Assembly: GCF_029094525.1 (NCBI RefSeq)
Contig: NZ_CP119107.1
Location: 4,340,001 to 4,404,000, forward strand
Length of the DNA stretch: 64,000 nt
Origin: Pullulanibacillus sp. KACC 23026
Lineage (GTDB): Bacteria; Bacillota; Bacilli; Bacillales; Sporolactobacillaceae
Direction of reading: 5' to 3'
The notes under the pieces are model-generated. The model did no database searches. It was given only the letters and a program-made list of their open reading frames with translations, and was not told where the DNA came from. Positions 15,637 through 26,866 of the stretch are shown here, in pieces. The position numbers and the translations under genes are program-made. Within the stretch, counting starts at the first letter, position 1. Each line of letters begins with the position of its first letter.

Positions 15637-16221
15637 TTATCTATTTGGCATTTGGCTTAGTTGTAATATATATCGCTGTACCGTTTTCGGATAGAGGCGA
15701 TGCTCTACTTCATGTATACGCGCCTCTAAACCCTCTAAGCTTTCATTCGACAAAAGCGTAAGAGATTCCTGTGCAAGAATCGGTCCCGTGTCCATTCCCT
15801 CATCAACTAGATGAACCGTCACACCTGTTTCCGGCACCTTTACCTCATAAGCTTTTTCGATAGCATGGAGGCCTGGAAAAGCAGGGAGCAGCGATGGATG
15901 AATGTTTAAAATCCGCTCCTTATATTCACCTAATAAGGTCGGCCCAACAAGGCGCATATACCCGGCTAGAACAACTAAGTCAATCTGTTTAGATCTTAAC
16001 GATTCCAATAGTTTCGTTTCATAGGCTTGTTTATTTTCAAAGTTTTTAGGGGAAAGAACGAGTGTTTCGACACGAGCAAGCTTTGCTTTTTCAATAACTG
16101 CCGCCCCGGGACGGTCACATACTAACAGGTCAATCGAAGCCGCTAATTCACCCGATCTAACCGCCTGTACAAGCGCCTGAAAATTACTCCCCGTTCCGGA
16201 GGCAAAGACTGCGAGCCGCAT
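15637..16221 (-). CDS. purN: Phosphoribosylglycinamide formyltransferase 1
   Basis: Formylates GAR with 10-formyl-tetrahydrofolate (third step). 194 residues with the N-terminal ASGTGSNFQAL phosphate loop, LAGYMRLVG, the catalytic Asn and His in ILNIHPSLLPAFPG and the catalytic Asp in DEGMDTGPI. The start ATG shares one base with the purM TAA stop (TAATG), so translation is coupled. Confidence 0.97.
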   Translation of the reverse strand: MRLAVFASGTGSNFQALVQAVRSGELAASIDLLVCDRPGAAVIEKAKLARVETLVLSPKNFENKQAYETKLLESLRSKQIDLVVLAGYMRLVGPTLLGEYKERILNIHPSLLPAFPGLHAIEKAYEVKVPETGVTVHLVDEGMDTGPILAQESLTLLSNESLEGLEARIHEVEHRLYPKTVQRYILQLSQMPNR

Positions 16222-17255
16222 TAGTTAGAGGTCTCCTTTAAAACAAGCCCTGCTTCTGCCGTGACGGAGCCAATTTCAAAGGCATTTTCTCCTAATAGTT
16301 CAAAAGCTTCTAACGTTGCTGCGACATCCGCTTCAGCAACGACCACAGCCATCCCAATTCCCATATTAAACGTCCCGAAAAGATCATCTTCAGAGAGGTT
16401 GCCGAGCTTTTGCAGAAAAGGAAACACCTCTGGAATGTCCCAGGAGCCTTTGGTAATTTCCGCTCCCAGACCACCCGGCAGCATACGAGGAATATTCTCA
16501 TAAAAACCGCCGCCCGTTACATGAGCAAGTCCTTTGATGACACCTTTCTTTAATACCTCTAAAACCGGTTTAACATAAATGCGCGTTGGCGTCATAATTT
16601 CCTGACCAATCGTTTTGTCTGTATCCAAAAAGCGCTCTTCATATTTAAGTCCCGCTTGCTGAATGAGACGTCGAACAAGGGAGAACCCATTGCTGTGAAT
16701 CCCATTAGACTGAAGGCCGATGAGGCGATCCCCCGCGTGAATGGCTTCTCCCGACAGACGTTTACTTTTTTCGACTGCACCTACTGCAAAGCCTGCCACG
16801 TCATAATCCTCTTCATCATACATACCTGGCATTTCGGCTGTTTCACCGCCAACCAAGGCACAGCCCGCCATTTCACAGCCGTCAGCTATCCCCTTAACGA
16901 TCTGTTCAATCCGTTCGGGTTCAAGTGATCCGCAGGCAATATAATCAAGGAAAAAGAGCGGTTCAGCCCCTTGTGTCACAATATCATTCACACACATCGC
17001 GACCGCATCAATTCCAATCGTATCATGCTGGCCTGTAGCAAGTGCGACCATTAATTTCGTGCCAACGCCATCAGTGCCTGAAACAAGGATGGGCTGCTTC
17101 ATATTAAGCTCAGATAGGTCAAAGCCTGCTCCAAACGCCCCAAGACCTTCCATAACGCCTGGTCGACGCGTCCGTTCTGTATGCTTTTTGATTCGGCTAA
17201 CCGCTTCATAACCGGCATCAACATTGACACCCGCTTCTTTATAGGCGTTCGACAT
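16221..17255 (-). CDS. purM: AIR synthetase (FGAM cyclo-ligase)
   Basis: Closes the imidazole ring from FGAM with ATP. The 344 residues begin at the ATG at 17255, which has GGAGGTG at good spacing and matches the family N-terminus [18 protein letters not shown]; the frame is open 60 codons further upstream, but those residues do not belong to the family. Motifs [41 protein letters not shown] and [15 protein letters not shown] are intact. A 61-nt gap separates it from purF. Confidence 0.97.
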   Translation of the reverse strand: MSNAYKEAGVNVDAGYEAVSRIKKHTERTRRPGVMEGLGAFGAGFDLSELNMKQPILVSGTDGVGTKLMVALATGQHDTIGIDAVAMCVNDIVTQGAEPLFFLDYIACGSLEPERIEQIVKGIADGCEMAGCALVGGETAEMPGMYDEEDYDVAGFAVGAVEKSKRLSGEAIHAGDRLIGLQSNGIHSNGFSLVRRLIQQAGLKYEERFLDTDKTIGQEIMTPTRIYVKPVLEVLKKGVIKGLAHVTGGGFYENIPRMLPGGLGAEITKGSWDIPEVFPFLQKLGNLSEDDLFGTFNMGIGMAVVVAEADVAATLEAFELLGENAFEIGSVTAEAGLVLKETSN

Positions 17256-17316
17256 GCTGGCCACCTCCACTTTATTCATCCATTTTTTCTCTCTTTCCTT
17301 CACGCTGCTAAAAAAG

Positions 17317-18786
17317 TTAGATTGTGAGTTCCTTTTCATGCGGCAAAACCGTATCCGGATAAATCTCAGTTGGGTAGTCCCCTGTAAAACAGGCGAGACA
17401 TTGCCCGCATTGCGACCATTCCGGACTTCTGCCAATCGCCTGCTTTAATCCCTCTACCGACAGGAAGGTTAAGGAGTCTGCCCCAATGATCTCGCGAATT
17501 TCCTCTACCGAATGGTTAGAAGCAATCAGTTCGCTTTCAGATGATGTATCGATCCCGTAGAAACAAGGGTTTTTAATTGGCGGTGAGCTAATGCACACAT
17601 GGACTTCCTTCGCCCCGGCCTCACGCAGTAAATTCACAATACGGCGGCTAGTCGTACCGCGGACAATGGAGTCATCCACCATGACCACTCTTTTGCCTTC
17701 AACAATTCCTCTTACTGCTGAGAGCTTCATTTTGACCCCTTGCTCACGAAGCGCTTGGGAAGGCTGAATGAATGTGCGGCCGACATAACGATTTTTAATA
17801 AGGCCAAGCTCATAAGGGATACCGGTAGCTTCTGCATAACCAATGGCTGCTGAAATACTGGAATCCGGGACACCTGTTACAACATCCGCTTCAATAGGCG
17901 CCTCTTTTGCGAGCATCATCCCAAGCCGCTTACGAGAAGCATGGACGTTAATCCCTTCAATATTGGAATCCGGTCTTGAAAAATAAATATATTCCATACT
18001 GCAAATCGCTCTTTGTGAAGATCTGGCAAACCGATCCTCTAACACACCGTGCTCATCAATAATCAACAGTTCTCCTGGCTCAACATCTCTTACAAAAGTA
18101 GCCCCAACAATATCAAAAGCACAGGTTTCAGAGGTGACGACCCACGCATCACCAAGACGGCCTAAAGCAAGCGGACGAAGCCCATTTGGATCACGGGCCA
18201 CTAACAATTGATCCTCTGTTAAAATGACAAAAGCATAGGCTCCTTTAATCATGGACAACGCATTTTTAACTCGGTCTACTAGACTAATTGAGCCGCCTCG
18301 TTTAATTAAATGAGCAAGTACCTCTGTATCAGATGTTGTTTGGAAAATACTTCCTTGCCCTTCCAACTGATACTTCAATGCATTAGCGTTGACCAAATTC
18401 CCATTATGTGCGAGTGAAAGCGTGCCAGTTTGAGAGCGGAAAACAAGCGGTTGAACATTCGCATAGTTATTGGCACCTTGCGTCGAATAACGAACGTGCC
18501 CAATAGCCGCATGCCCTTCAAGGTCACTTAGAACCGTCTCTGAAAAAACATCATTAACCAGACCTAAGCCTTTATGAAACTTAATGCGATCTCCGTTAGT
18601 AACAGCAATACCCGCTCCTTCTTGGCCGCGATGCTGCAAACTATGAAGGCCATAATAGCTAAGATTAGCCGCCTCTTCATGACCCCATATCGCAAAGATT
18701 CCACACTCTTCATTCAACTCTCTAACTACATCTATTTCCTCTTCGTTCTCAAACCCTAGTTCACGGTGCTTGTTTGCAGGAAACAT
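17317..18786 (-). CDS. purF: Amidophosphoribosyltransferase (first committed purine step)
   Basis: Makes phosphoribosylamine from PRPP and glutamine. The catalytic N-terminal Cys is in [10 protein letters not shown]; with the ATG at 18786 (AGGAG 7 nt upstream) the propeptide removed before it is 27 residues, longer than the 11 of B. subtilis. The glutaminase domain ([21 protein letters not shown]) precedes the PRPP-binding [13 protein letters not shown] segment. The iron-sulfur cysteines of the Bacillus-type enzyme are visible ([20 protein letters not shown]). The start overlaps purL by 31 nt. Confidence 0.97.
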   Translation of the reverse strand: MFPANKHRELGFENEEEIDVVRELNEECGIFAIWGHEEAANLSYYGLHSLQHRGQEGAGIAVTNGDRIKFHKGLGLVNDVFSETVLSDLEGHAAIGHVRYSTQGANNYANVQPLVFRSQTGTLSLAHNGNLVNANALKYQLEGQGSIFQTTSDTEVLAHLIKRGGSISLVDRVKNALSMIKGAYAFVILTEDQLLVARDPNGLRPLALGRLGDAWVVTSETCAFDIVGATFVRDVEPGELLIIDEHGVLEDRFARSSQRAICSMEYIYFSRPDSNIEGINVHASRKRLGMMLAKEAPIEADVVTGVPDSSISAAIGYAEATGIPYELGLIKNRYVGRTFIQPSQALREQGVKMKLSAVRGIVEGKRVVMVDDSIVRGTTSRRIVNLLREAGAKEVHVCISSPPIKNPCFYGIDTSSESELIASNHSVEEIREIIGADSLTFLSVEGLKQAIGRSPEWSQCGQCLACFTGDYPTEIYPDTVLPHEKELTI

Positions 18787-20993
18787 GGGATGGCTCCTCT
18801 CCAAATGTGCTCGAGCTCTTTTGTTTTGGCAGTAAGAAGTGTTTCACCTTTTGATTCAATAACAAGCTCCGCATTTTGAGTTGTGACGCCAAGTCGACTG
18901 GCTTCTGGGAAGAGTGCTTCAAAGGCTCCGACTCTCTCAGGATTGACCGCTACAACAAACCGCGATTGGGTTTCACTGAACAATTCACTCGTAATGTCCT
19001 CATTAGTCAGCGTAATGTCCGCACCTAATTCGGTTCCCATGAGTCCTTCAACCAAAGCAACAGCCAATCCGCCTTCCGAAAGATCATGGGCCATTGTAAT
19101 CAATCTATTTTGAATGGCGGTAAGCAGACGGGTTAAACGATCTTTTTCCACTTCTAAATCAAGGTAAGGAGCTTTGCCAAACGTTTTACCAGTTTGCAAA
19201 ATTTGGATCGCACTGCCGCCAAATTCTTGATTGGCTTCACCAATGACATAAATAACGTCACCAGCATTTTTGAAGTAAGAAGTTGTTATATGCTCCACGT
19301 TCTTAATGAGTCCAACCATGCCGACAACTGGTGTAGGATCAATGGCCGATCCATTGGTTTCATTATAAAGCGAGACGTTTCCGCCAATAACCGGTGTTCC
19401 GAGAATACGGCAGGCTTCACTCATTCCGTCAACCGCCTTCTCCATTTGCCAGAACACTTCCGGATTCTGAGGATTACCAAAATTCAAATTATCGGTAATA
19501 GCAAGAGGCTCAGCCCCGGAGCAGACAACGTTGCGCGCGGCTTCTGCAACCGCAATTTTTCCGCCCATTTCCGGATCAATGGATAGGTATTTCGCATTGC
19601 AATCCGTTGTCATTGCAAGTGCCTTTTTCGTTCCACGAATGCGCAAGACAGCAGCATCTGAGCCCGGCGCCACAACGGTATTGGTTTGAACCATATGATC
19701 ATACTGCTCGTAAACCCATTCCTTACTCGCTATACTAGGATTTTTCAGCAATGCTTCTAATGTTTCTTTAAGATTGAGGTTTTTAGGAACCCAATTTTCT
19801 AGAGCTTGATTATCTGCAAAGCTCTTTGGTTCACTCGAAGGCATCTGATAAACAGGTGCTTCCTCTGTTAAAGCCATAACAGGAACATCAGCTGCCACTT
19901 CACCTTTGTGTAACAAACGGAAGCGCTTCTCTTCAATGACTTCACCGATCGCAACAGCATGCAAACCCCATTTTTCAAAAATGGCTTCAATCTCTGCTTC
20001 TCGTCCTTTAGTGACAACTATCAGCATGCGCTCTTGAGATTCCGAGAGCATCATTTCATAAGGCGTCATACCAGTTTCACGCTGAGGAACAAGGTCCAGA
20101 TTCATTTCTAATCCAACGCCAGCTTTAGCGGCCATTTCACTGGCAGAAGAAGTAAGACCAGCGGCTCCCATATCTTGAATCCCTACAAGCGCATCTGAGT
20201 GGATGACTTCAAGGCAGGCTTCAAGCAATAATTTTTCCATAAATGGATCGCCTACTTGAACTGCTGGGCGCTTTTCATCTGAAGCGTCTGTAAGCTCTTC
20301 CGATGCGAAGGTCGCTCCATGAATCCCGTCTCGACCCGTTGAGGCCCCAACATACATAACCGTGTTGCCGACACCATGAGCACGGCCGACTTTGATGTCG
20401 GAGTGGTTAAGAAGTCCGACACACATAGCATTCACAAGCGGATTTCCATTGTAGCAAGGGTCGAAGTTCACTTCACCGCCGACTGTCGGAATACCAATAC
20501 AGTTCCCGTAACCCGCTATACCTGCTACCACTTGCTCAAATAAATAGCGTACGCGCGGTGAGGAAAGATTACCGAAACGGAGAGAGTTTAATAAAGCAAT
20601 TGGACGTGCCCCCATTGAAAACACATCGCGAATGATGCCGCCAACGCCTGTTGCAGCTCCTTGATAAGGCTCAATTGCGGATGGGTGATTGTGACTTTCA
20701 ATTTTAAACACAACCGCCTGCTCATCACCGATATCAACAATACCGGCTCCTTCACCCGGTCCCTGAAGGACATGATCTCCGGTTGTCGGAAATCTTCTAA
20801 GGAGCGGCTTAGAGGTCTTATAACTGCAATGCTCTGACCACATGACCGCAAATAAACCTGTTTCGGTATAGTTAGGATCACGACCCAAAATGGACTGAAC
20901 CTGTTCATATTCACGATCGGTGAGACCCATCTCGCGGTAGAGCTTTTCTGTTTTAATCTTCTCTGGTGTTGGATCAAGCCTTAACGCTTGCAT
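18756..20993 (-). CDS. purL: FGAM synthase subunit PurL
   Basis: Large synthetase subunit of the three-part (PurL-PurQ-PurS) FGAM synthase that amidates FGAR. 745 residues, the short form typical when PurQ and PurS are separate. [37 protein letters not shown] and [12 protein letters not shown] are the expected ATP and substrate motifs. The ATG at 20993 has GGAG 8 nt upstream; an in-frame GTG lies three codons earlier. It overlaps the end of purQ by 20 nt. Confidence 0.98.
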   Translation of the reverse strand: MQALRLDPTPEKIKTEKLYREMGLTDREYEQVQSILGRDPNYTETGLFAVMWSEHCSYKTSKPLLRRFPTTGDHVLQGPGEGAGIVDIGDEQAVVFKIESHNHPSAIEPYQGAATGVGGIIRDVFSMGARPIALLNSLRFGNLSSPRVRYLFEQVVAGIAGYGNCIGIPTVGGEVNFDPCYNGNPLVNAMCVGLLNHSDIKVGRAHGVGNTVMYVGASTGRDGIHGATFASEELTDASDEKRPAVQVGDPFMEKLLLEACLEVIHSDALVGIQDMGAAGLTSSASEMAAKAGVGLEMNLDLVPQRETGMTPYEMMLSESQERMLIVVTKGREAEIEAIFEKWGLHAVAIGEVIEEKRFRLLHKGEVAADVPVMALTEEAPVYQMPSSEPKSFADNQALENWVPKNLNLKETLEALLKNPSIASKEWVYEQYDHMVQTNTVVAPGSDAAVLRIRGTKKALAMTTDCNAKYLSIDPEMGGKIAVAEAARNVVCSGAEPLAITDNLNFGNPQNPEVFWQMEKAVDGMSEACRILGTPVIGGNVSLYNETNGSAIDPTPVVGMVGLIKNVEHITTSYFKNAGDVIYVIGEANQEFGGSAIQILQTGKTFGKAPYLDLEVEKDRLTRLLTAIQNRLITMAHDLSEGGLAVALVEGLMGTELGADITLTNEDITSELFSETQSRFVVAVNPERVGAFEALFPEASRLGVTTQNAELVIESKGETLLTAKTKELEHIWRGAIPCFLQTSTVN

Positions 20994-21660
20994 GCTGGTC
21001 ACTCCAATGCTTTAAGATAGATTGAAAGAGTTTTAGTCCGTCAGTATTCCCCAAAAGGGCATCGGCTGCTCGCTCAGGATGCGGCATCATGCCGAGAACA
21101 TTGCCCTTTTCGTTCACAATGCCTGCTATATCATGAATAGAACCGTTTGGATTGTTTCCATAGGTAAAAACAATTTGGTTATTGTGAACTAACTTCTGAA
21201 GCGTTATGTCATCACAGTAGTAATTCCCTTCACCATGAGCAATAGGAACCGTGATGATTTCTCCTTCTTCATATTCAGAGGAGAACATCGTCGTATTATT
21301 AACAACCTTCAAAGGCTCAGGACGGCAGATAAAACTTAAGTTCTCATTGCGACGCATCGCTCCTGGGAGAAGACCCGCTTCAAGGAGAATCTGGAATCCA
21401 TTGCAAACACCTAGAATAGGTTTTCCAGCTTCTGCTGCTTCAATGATGGCTGGCATAATGTTCGAAAAACGAGCAATAGCCCCCGTTCTCAAATAATCCC
21501 CGTAAGAAAAGCCGCCTGGAATCATCACCGCATCAAAGCCCTCTAAGCTTGTTTCGGCATGCCAGACATACTCGACCTCTTGAGCCATTCCATCTTGGAT
21601 CGCATGAAACATGTCACTGTCACAGTTAGAGCCTGGAAACACGATTACAGCCGTCTTCAC
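20974..21660 (-). CDS. purQ: FGAM synthase glutaminase subunit PurQ
   Basis: Class I glutamine amidotransferase that supplies ammonia to PurL. 228 residues with the oxyanion segment [13 protein letters not shown], nucleophile Cys in [17 protein letters not shown] and the His-Glu pair in MMPHPERA. It starts at GTG, which overlaps the purS TGA (GTGA); GGAGG lies about 10 nt upstream, within purS. Confidence 0.97.
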   Translation of the reverse strand: MKTAVIVFPGSNCDSDMFHAIQDGMAQEVEYVWHAETSLEGFDAVMIPGGFSYGDYLRTGAIARFSNIMPAIIEAAEAGKPILGVCNGFQILLEAGLLPGAMRRNENLSFICRPEPLKVVNNTTMFSSEYEEGEIITVPIAHGEGNYYCDDITLQKLVHNNQIVFTYGNNPNGSIHDIAGIVNEKGNVLGMMPHPERAADALLGNTDGLKLFQSILKHWSDQHASVKA

Positions 21661-21905
21661 TGTGCAATGACCTCCTCCACCTCATAACGGTAATCTTCTA
21701 TAACCGTATTGGCGAGCAGCTTCTCACACATTTCTTTTATCTCGGAGTCTGTAACAAAATCCTCTACTTCTAGCTCAATTAACTTCCCGATGCGAACCGA
21801 GGCAACACCTTTAAATCCAAGACGTTCCACTGCTCCAGAGACCGCCTGACCTTGCGGGTCCAATACACTTTCCTTTAGAGTGACGACAACCTTGACCTTT
21901 TTCAT
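21657..21905 (-). CDS. purS: FGAM synthase subunit PurS
   Basis: Small structural subunit that docks PurQ on PurL and passes ammonia. The 82 residues, beginning [20 protein letters not shown] and with [17 protein letters not shown], match the family throughout. The start codon overlaps the purC stop (ATGA) and the stop overlaps the purQ start, so all three are coupled. Confidence 0.97.
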   Translation of the reverse strand: MKKVKVVVTLKESVLDPQGQAVSGAVERLGFKGVASVRIGKLIELEVEDFVTDSEIKEMCEKLLANTVIEDYRYEVEEVIAQ

Positions 21906-22612
21906 GCGTTTCCACCGATCCTCTCGAGTAATTTTCCGTAAGCTTCTTGTAGGTTCCCAATGTTTTTTCGGAACACATCTTTATCTAAACGTTCCCCCGT
22001 TGTTTTATCCCAAAGACGACAAGTATCTGGAGACACCTCATCTGCTAAGACAAGTTCGCCCGTTTCCTTTAAACGACCGAATTCAAGCTTAAAATCAACT
22101 AAGGTGATATTAAAATCATTAAAATAATTAATGAGAACTTGATTCACTTTAAGAGCCATTGTTGTGAGGAGGCTAACCTCTTCAGGTGTTGCCAGTTCGA
22201 GCTCATACACGTGGTCAACGGTTATTAAAGGATCACCTAAATCATCGCGTTTGTAGCAAAATTCGACAATTGGTTGCTTAAGCGCACGGCCTTCTTCAAG
22301 TCCGAGTCGCTTCGCCATGCTGCCCGCTGCGATATTTCGAACGATGACTTCAATTGGCACAATGGTTACCGCCTTGACTAATTGCTCATTATCAGAAATT
22401 TTCTGAATAAAATGGTTCGGGACACCTGCTTGTGCGAGCCTCTCAAACATAATCGTGCTGATCTCATTATTGAGTTGCCCTTTCCCTGTAAGCACCGCAT
22501 GTTTTTCTCCGTTAAATGCAGTTGCATCATCTTTATAAGCCACCCGAAGCACAAATTCCTGATCTGTTGAATAAAGGCGCTTTGCCTTTCCTTCATAAAG
22601 CAATTCCGTCAT
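21902..22612 (-). CDS. purC: SAICAR synthetase
   Basis: Joins aspartate to CAIR with ATP. 236 residues with LLYEGKAKRLYSTDQ, VEVIVRNIAAGSMAKR, DFKLEFGRLKETGELVLADEVSPDTCRLWD, the usual SAICAR synthetase signatures. AAAAAGGAG precedes the ATG. About 200 nt separate it from purB; that gap has a short GGCAGG / CCTGCC hairpin but no evident terminator. Confidence 0.97.
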   Translation of the reverse strand: MTELLYEGKAKRLYSTDQEFVLRVAYKDDATAFNGEKHAVLTGKGQLNNEISTIMFERLAQAGVPNHFIQKISDNEQLVKAVTIVPIEVIVRNIAAGSMAKRLGLEEGRALKQPIVEFCYKRDDLGDPLITVDHVYELELATPEEVSLLTTMALKVNQVLINYFNDFNITLVDFKLEFGRLKETGELVLADEVSPDTCRLWDKTTGERLDKDVFRKNIGNLQEAYGKLLERIGGNA

Positions 22613-22810
22613 TTGAAAAGACTCCTTTTTAATAGATTAAGAGAATTCTATCTGCACGAAACGTTGTAGGGGTAATGTCGACATCCAGCTCTGTCAGCCA
22701 ACTAATGTCCCCTCATTACTCTTTTTAGAAATCTGTAATAACCGAGGTCTTGAACACCTTCTATCAATCGGAATAGTCCAGGCAGGCGGTTAACCTGCCC
22801 TTCATGACTA

Positions 22811-24124
22811 TTAGTTCTTTACAGCTTCTTCAGTCAGCCCAAGCCGTTCAAAAATTTTCTCGACATTTTTAAGATGGTAGGTTGGATCAAAGCAATCTTC
22901 AATCTCAGCCTGACTTAGGTGAGACGTAATCACTTCATCTTTTTCAACGAGTGACTTAAACGGTGTTTCAGTTTCCCAAGCCTTCATGGCGAGCGGTTGA
23001 ACGCGGTCATAAGCACTCTCACGGCTGAGCCCTTTGTCAACTAAGCTTAGAAGCAAACGTTGTGAGAAAATGAGGCCGTGTGTCCGTTGCATGTTACGTT
23101 TCATATTTTCTGGGAACACCGTTAAGTTTTTCACAATGTTAGAGAAACGATTAAGCATATAATTTAAAGCGATTGTTGCATCAGGAAGAATAATGCGCTC
23201 AGCTGATGAGTGGGAAATATCCCGTTCATGCCAAAGCGGTACATTTTCATAAGCTGTCAGCATATAACCGCGGATGACTCGGGCGATCCCGGTCATATTT
23301 TCAGAGCCGATCGGATTGCGTTTATGCGGCATTGCCGAAGAACCCTTCTGCCCTTTAGCAAAGAACTCCTCTACCTCACGTGTTTCTGATTTTTGTAAGC
23401 CGCGAATTTCCACCGCAAATTTCTCAATAGAAGTTGCAATGAGAGCGAGCGTTGACATGTAATGGGCATGACGGTCGCGCTGAAGGGTTTGGGTCGAAAC
23501 AGGTGCTGGCTCTAGGCCTAGCTTCTCACAGACATACGCTTCAACAAATGGATCAATGTTGGCATAGGTTCCAACTGCCCCTGATAATTTACCAACTCGA
23601 ACGGTTTCAGCCGCTTGTTTAAATCTTTCAATATTACGCTTCATTTCTTCATACCAGAGCGCCATCTTCAGACCAAATGTTGTCGGCTCTGCGTGAACCC
23701 CGTGCGTGCGTCCCATCATAATCGTGGTTTTATGCTCAATGGCTTTTTCTTTAATCACGTCAAGAAATCTGACGAGATCCTTTAATAAAATCTCATTTGC
23801 TTGTTTTAATAAATAAGAGAGAGCGGTATCCACAACATCTGTTGAGGTCAAACCGTAGTGCACCCATTTCTTCTCATCGCCTAATGTTTCCGAAACCGCC
23901 CGAGTAAAGGCGACGACATCATGACGCGTTTCTTGTTCAATTTCAAGAATACGGTCAATTGAAAACGAGGCATTTTCACGAAGCTTGATCACATCTTCTT
24001 TTGGAATGACACCAAGCTCAGCCCATGCTTCACAGGCGAGGATTTCAACCTCTAACCAAGCTTCAAATTTATTTTGGTCCGTCCAGATTCGGCTCATTTC
24101 TGGTCTTGCATAACGTTCTAACAT
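22811..24124 (-). CDS. purB: Adenylosuccinate lyase
   Basis: Cleaves SAICAR to AICAR and adenylosuccinate to AMP, so it serves both IMP and AMP branches. 437 residues in the fumarase/aspartase superfamily with [26 protein letters not shown] and the signature [16 protein letters not shown]. The ATG at 24124 (GGAGG upstream) gives the true N-terminus [14 protein letters not shown]; the open frame extends 17 codons further without a start site of its own. Confidence 0.98.
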   Translation of the reverse strand: MLERYARPEMSRIWTDQNKFEAWLEVEILACEAWAELGVIPKEDVIKLRENASFSIDRILEIEQETRHDVVAFTRAVSETLGDEKKWVHYGLTSTDVVDTALSYLLKQANEILLKDLVRFLDVIKEKAIEHKTTIMMGRTHGVHAEPTTFGLKMALWYEEMKRNIERFKQAAETVRVGKLSGAVGTYANIDPFVEAYVCEKLGLEPAPVSTQTLQRDRHAHYMSTLALIATSIEKFAVEIRGLQKSETREVEEFFAKGQKGSSAMPHKRNPIGSENMTGIARVIRGYMLTAYENVPLWHERDISHSSAERIILPDATIALNYMLNRFSNIVKNLTVFPENMKRNMQRTHGLIFSQRLLLSLVDKGLSRESAYDRVQPLAMKAWETETPFKSLVEKDEVITSHLSQAEIEDCFDPTYHLKNVEKIFERLGLTEEAVKN

Positions 24125-24140
24125 GTTTTTCCTCCGCTCT

Positions 24141-25274
24141 TTAATCCAACCAAATTTTGGTTTGATCCAAATCATTTAATGTTTGGTCTATATCTTCAGT
24201 CAATATCGTGATATGGCCCATTTTGCGATTCATCTTTGCCTCATCCTTCCCATATAAATGGAGATGGGCATGCTTCCATGTTGGAAGCGCCTGTAGAACG
24301 CCATGGAGATGCTGGCCAAGAATGTTCACCATAACAGCTGGTTTGAACAAGTTTATATGCCCAAGCGGGAGTGAACAAATCGCTCGAATATGTTGTTCAA
24401 ATTGAGAAAATTCGCAAGCCTCAATCGTGTAATGCCCGGAGTTATGCGGCCGAGGTGCCAGCTCATTAACAAAAACCTCATCCTCTTCCGTCAAAAACAT
24501 TTCAACTCCAAGTGCCCCGACCAGGCTCATGTCCTGAGCGATCGTTCTTGCCGCTTGTTCGGCTTTAGCCGCTATTTCTTGACTTACACTTGCCGGAATG
24601 GTGCTTTGGTGAAGAATATTATTTCTATGTGTATTTTCAGCAACCGGAAAGGTTTTTATTTCTCCAGATGGGTGTCGGACGACCATGACCGAAAGTTCTT
24701 TCGTAAAACGGACCCACTGTTCTAAGACATAGACGCGTTCCTCATCCAGCCAATCATATGCTTCCTCTAACTCTGCCTCTGTTCTTATAACAAGCTGTCC
24801 TTTCCCATCATAGCCCCCTTGGACGGTTTTCAACACCGCCGGAAGACCTAGTGCCTGAACAGCTTCCGTTAAGGACTCCTTCGACACCACTTTTTTATAT
24901 GGAGCGACTTTTAACCCGGCCTGCGTTAAGCTTTCTTTTTCATTTAAACGGTTCTGCGTAATGGCTAACAACTTACTCGTCTGCGGTAAATAACCCGCTT
25001 CTTCAATATAGCGTGCAACGTCTAAATCAACATTTTCAAATTCATAAGTGATCACGTCAGAGCGTTCGACAAGTTTCTTGGCAGCTGCCCTATCATCGTA
25101 AGCTGCGGCAATGATCTCATCACATACTTGGGCACATGGACAGTCTGAGGCGGGGTCCAAAACGATTACTCGATAGCCCATTTGCTTAGCTGACATCGCC
25201 ATCATCTTACCAAGCTGTCCCCCTCCCAAAATCCCAATCGTTCTTCCGGGCGGTATCACTTGATAGGTTGTCAA
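24141..25274 (-). CDS. purK: N5-carboxyaminoimidazole ribonucleotide synthase
   Basis: ATP-grasp enzyme that carboxylates AIR with bicarbonate to N5-CAIR for PurE. 377 residues with [27 protein letters not shown], the acidic metal site [16 protein letters not shown] and a C-terminal NILG segment. It starts at TTG 25274, overlapping the purE stop by 4 nt (TTGA). Confidence 0.97.
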   Translation of the reverse strand: MTTYQVIPPGRTIGILGGGQLGKMMAMSAKQMGYRVIVLDPASDCPCAQVCDEIIAAAYDDRAAAKKLVERSDVITYEFENVDLDVARYIEEAGYLPQTSKLLAITQNRLNEKESLTQAGLKVAPYKKVVSKESLTEAVQALGLPAVLKTVQGGYDGKGQLVIRTEAELEEAYDWLDEERVYVLEQWVRFTKELSVMVVRHPSGEIKTFPVAENTHRNNILHQSTIPASVSQEIAAKAEQAARTIAQDMSLVGALGVEMFLTEEDEVFVNELAPRPHNSGHYTIEACEFSQFEQHIRAICSLPLGHINLFKPAVMVNILGQHLHGVLQALPTWKHAHLHLYGKDEAKMNRKMGHITILTEDIDQTLNDLDQTKIWLD

Positions 25275-25756
25275 AACGCTTCACCGCTTTCTAAAACCGC
25301 TTGTCTCATGTCTTGTCTATAAGCCTCTAACTTCTGAGCGATCGCTTCTGAAAAAGCACTCAAAACTTGAACGGCTAATAAGCCGGCATTCTTGGCTCCT
25401 GCTTTTCCAATGGCCACCGTCGCAACAGGGACACCGCCCGGCATTTGTACGATAGAAAGCAGTGAATCAAGCCCTTTTAAAGCTTTCGATTCAACAGGAA
25501 CACCTATGACAGGTAACGTCGTTTTGGCGGCTACCATGCCTGGCAGATGTGCCGCGCCTCCTGCCCCCGCAATAATGACCTTTAATCCTCTTTGACGGGC
25601 TGTTTCAGCATACTCAAACATAAGGTCAGGTGTCCTGTGGGCCGAAACAATCTGCTTCTCATAAGGAATCTCTAAAGCTTCTAATATGAGACAAGCCTCC
25701 TGCATCGTTTCCCAATCAGACCGACTTCCCATAATAACGCCAACCTCTGGCTGCAT
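25271..25756 (-). CDS. purE: N5-CAIR mutase (class I PurE)
   Basis: Rearranges N5-CAIR to CAIR. The 161 residues include [13 protein letters not shown] near the N-terminus, [24 protein letters not shown] and [29 protein letters not shown], the class I PurE pattern. First gene of the operon; AAGGAG precedes the ATG, and the leader holds a guanine riboswitch. Confidence 0.98.
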   Translation of the reverse strand: MQPEVGVIMGSRSDWETMQEACLILEALEIPYEKQIVSAHRTPDLMFEYAETARQRGLKVIIAGAGGAAHLPGMVAAKTTLPVIGVPVESKALKGLDSLLSIVQMPGGVPVATVAIGKAGAKNAGLLAVQVLSAFSEAIAQKLEAYRQDMRQAVLESGEAF

Positions 25757-25796
25757 ACGATCACTCCTTGTTTTAAAAGAGTACTAGTTTCTTTAA

Positions 25797-25851
25797 ATAT
25801 AAAAATCCGGCTATTCACTTAACTAAAGAGAAAGCGAATAAGCCGGATTAT
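25797..25851 (-). terminator. Riboswitch-controlled terminator of the pur operon
   Basis: On the minus strand the arms AATCCGGCTTATTCGCTT and AAGTGAATAGCCGGATT form an almost perfect stem of about 17 bp followed by TTTTATATTT. It sits between the aptamer and purE, so it is the off-state terminator. Confidence 0.92.
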
Positions 25852-25874
25852 CTAATAAAAAGATATCCAAACGC

Positions 25875-25949
25875 TTCCTCCATAGTCTGGTAATTTACGG
25901 TTACCAGGTAGAGACTTTTGGGCCATATCCCCAAGGTTATATGAAGGAA
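25875..25949 (-). promoter_or_regulatory. Purine (guanine-type) riboswitch aptamer of the pur operon
   Basis: On the minus strand P1 is TTCCTTCATA / TATGGAGGAA (one G-U pair), with the conserved core GATATGGCCC, GTCTCTACC, CCGTAAAT and CAGACTATGG in order. The specificity pyrimidine in GACTATG is C, the guanine/hypoxanthine type (adenine aptamers carry U). It is followed by a terminator, so guanine or hypoxanthine should stop transcription. Confidence 0.95.
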
Positions 25950-25975
25950 TTACGATCGATTTAATTGTCCTCTAC

Positions 25976-26004
25976 ATCATAACAAGCGTATTGGCGTTGG
26001 TCAA
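25976..26004 (-). promoter_or_regulatory. Sigma-A promoter of the purine operon
   Basis: -35 TTGACC at 25999-26004 and -10 TATGAT at 25976-25981 on the minus strand with a 17-nt spacer, placed correctly upstream of the aptamer. Confidence 0.8.
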
Positions 26005-26009
26005 CCTAA

Positions 26010-26053
26010 AAAACTGAACGTTCACTTGTTATTCAATGTTAATGTTCGGTTTT
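26010..26053 (-). promoter_or_regulatory. PurR operator: two inverted PurBoxes
   Basis: Box 1 on the minus strand (26041-26053) reads AAAACCGAACATT, a full match to AWWWCCGAACWWT. Box 2 on the plus strand (26010-26022), AAAACTGAACGTT, matches at 11 of 13. They face each other with an 18-nt gap just upstream of the -35 element, the arrangement known for the PurR repressor of B. subtilis. Box 1 overlaps the 3' end of the upstream gene. Confidence 0.85.
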
Positions 26054-26242
26054 TGGAACCGTTTCATAAATAATGACTTGTTTAACGTACTCAGGTCCCT
26101 TTTTTCCCTCACGAAATAAAGGTTTTTCAAAACGACCTATTGGCTCATAGCCATCCTTTTCAATAGCTGACAAACACTCACTAATCGAACCATTATAATC
26201 ATCCACCGAATAGCGCCTTTTCTTTTCTTTTGCCATTGACAT
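26039..26242 (-). CDS. yebG: NETI-motif family small protein (YebG-like)
   Basis: A 67-residue basic protein that matches the small family next to purE in Bacillus genomes: a lysine-rich N-terminus, then a segment where NETI is usually found (here NGSISECLSAIEKDGYEP), then RFEKPLFREGKK and a C-terminal VIIYETV strand. The NETI residues themselves are not conserved here. AAAGG precedes the ATG. Its end overlaps a PurBox. The function is unknown. Confidence 0.75.
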   Translation of the reverse strand: MSMAKEKKRRYSVDDYNGSISECLSAIEKDGYEPIGRFEKPLFREGKKGPEYVKQVIIYETVPKTEH

Positions 26243-26449
26243 TCAGCCTTTCTTACCGATCAACTAATAAGTTTGCCCCTAGATACCAGGGGGGACATAA
26301 GCAACAGGCATTCTTAAGCATAAATAACTTTGAATTAGCGTAATTTCTATAAGATACCTATCCTCTTAAAGCCTGACCTTATTCTAACAAATGAATAAGA
26401 AAAGGGCATCTTGAGCTAATGGAATGACCAAAAGGGGGAAACGAGACTC

Positions 26450-26866
26450 GTGGCTGAAGGAAAAAACGACTGGAAGCATACCGTCAACCAATTTCTTGGA
26501 AAAGATTTCTGGCATGATTTCCAAGATCTCTTTTCAAAAGAATGGCCCACTTACAACCTCTATGAATCCGAATCTAGTTTTATTTGTCAAATCGCACTTC
26601 CAGGTCTTAAAGAGCTTGGCGATGTTACAGTATCGATCGATAACACCAAACTGTTAATCCGCGGGAATGCCCACTATCACTTGAGCGGTTACTCCATTGT
26701 CAGTGAAGAACTCCTAAAGGGGAGCTTTGAACGAGAAATTGTGTTCCCTAGTCCTGTGCAAACAGAACCGGTAGAAGCGACTTACAGAAAAGGCATGCTG
26801 ATCATCCAGCTCCAAAAACTGAAAGGACAAGAAATAAGCGAGATTATCATCGAAGAAGAAGATTAG
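26450..26866 (+). CDS. Hsp20/alpha-crystallin family protein
   Basis: A 138-residue small heat-shock-like protein. The alpha-crystallin domain runs from about 38 to 135: YNLYESESSFICQIALPGL, VTVSIDNTKLLIRG, a final YRKGMLIIQLQK strand, and an acidic tail. It resembles the Bacillus YocM/CotP-type proteins; a classic AxxxxGVL motif is replaced by TYRKGMLII. The start is GTG with AGGGGG about 11 nt upstream. It converges with, and overlaps by 4 nt, the next minus-strand gene. Possible roles are chaperone or spore coat protein; the sequence does not decide. Confidence 0.8.
   Translation: MAEGKNDWKHTVNQFLGKDFWHDFQDLFSKEWPTYNLYESESSFICQIALPGLKELGDVTVSIDNTKLLIRGNAHYHLSGYSIVSEELLKGSFEREIVFPSPVQTEPVEATYRKGMLIIQLQKLKGQEISEIIIEEED

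Noticed and set aside
22613-22810. A riboswitch or terminator between purC and purB
   Set aside because: Only a 6-bp stem without a T-tract is present, and no conserved aptamer core is seen.
26424-26657. Plus-strand frame overlapping the Hsp20 gene start
   Set aside because: Frame is out of register with the alpha-crystallin domain; the GTG frame gives the family match.
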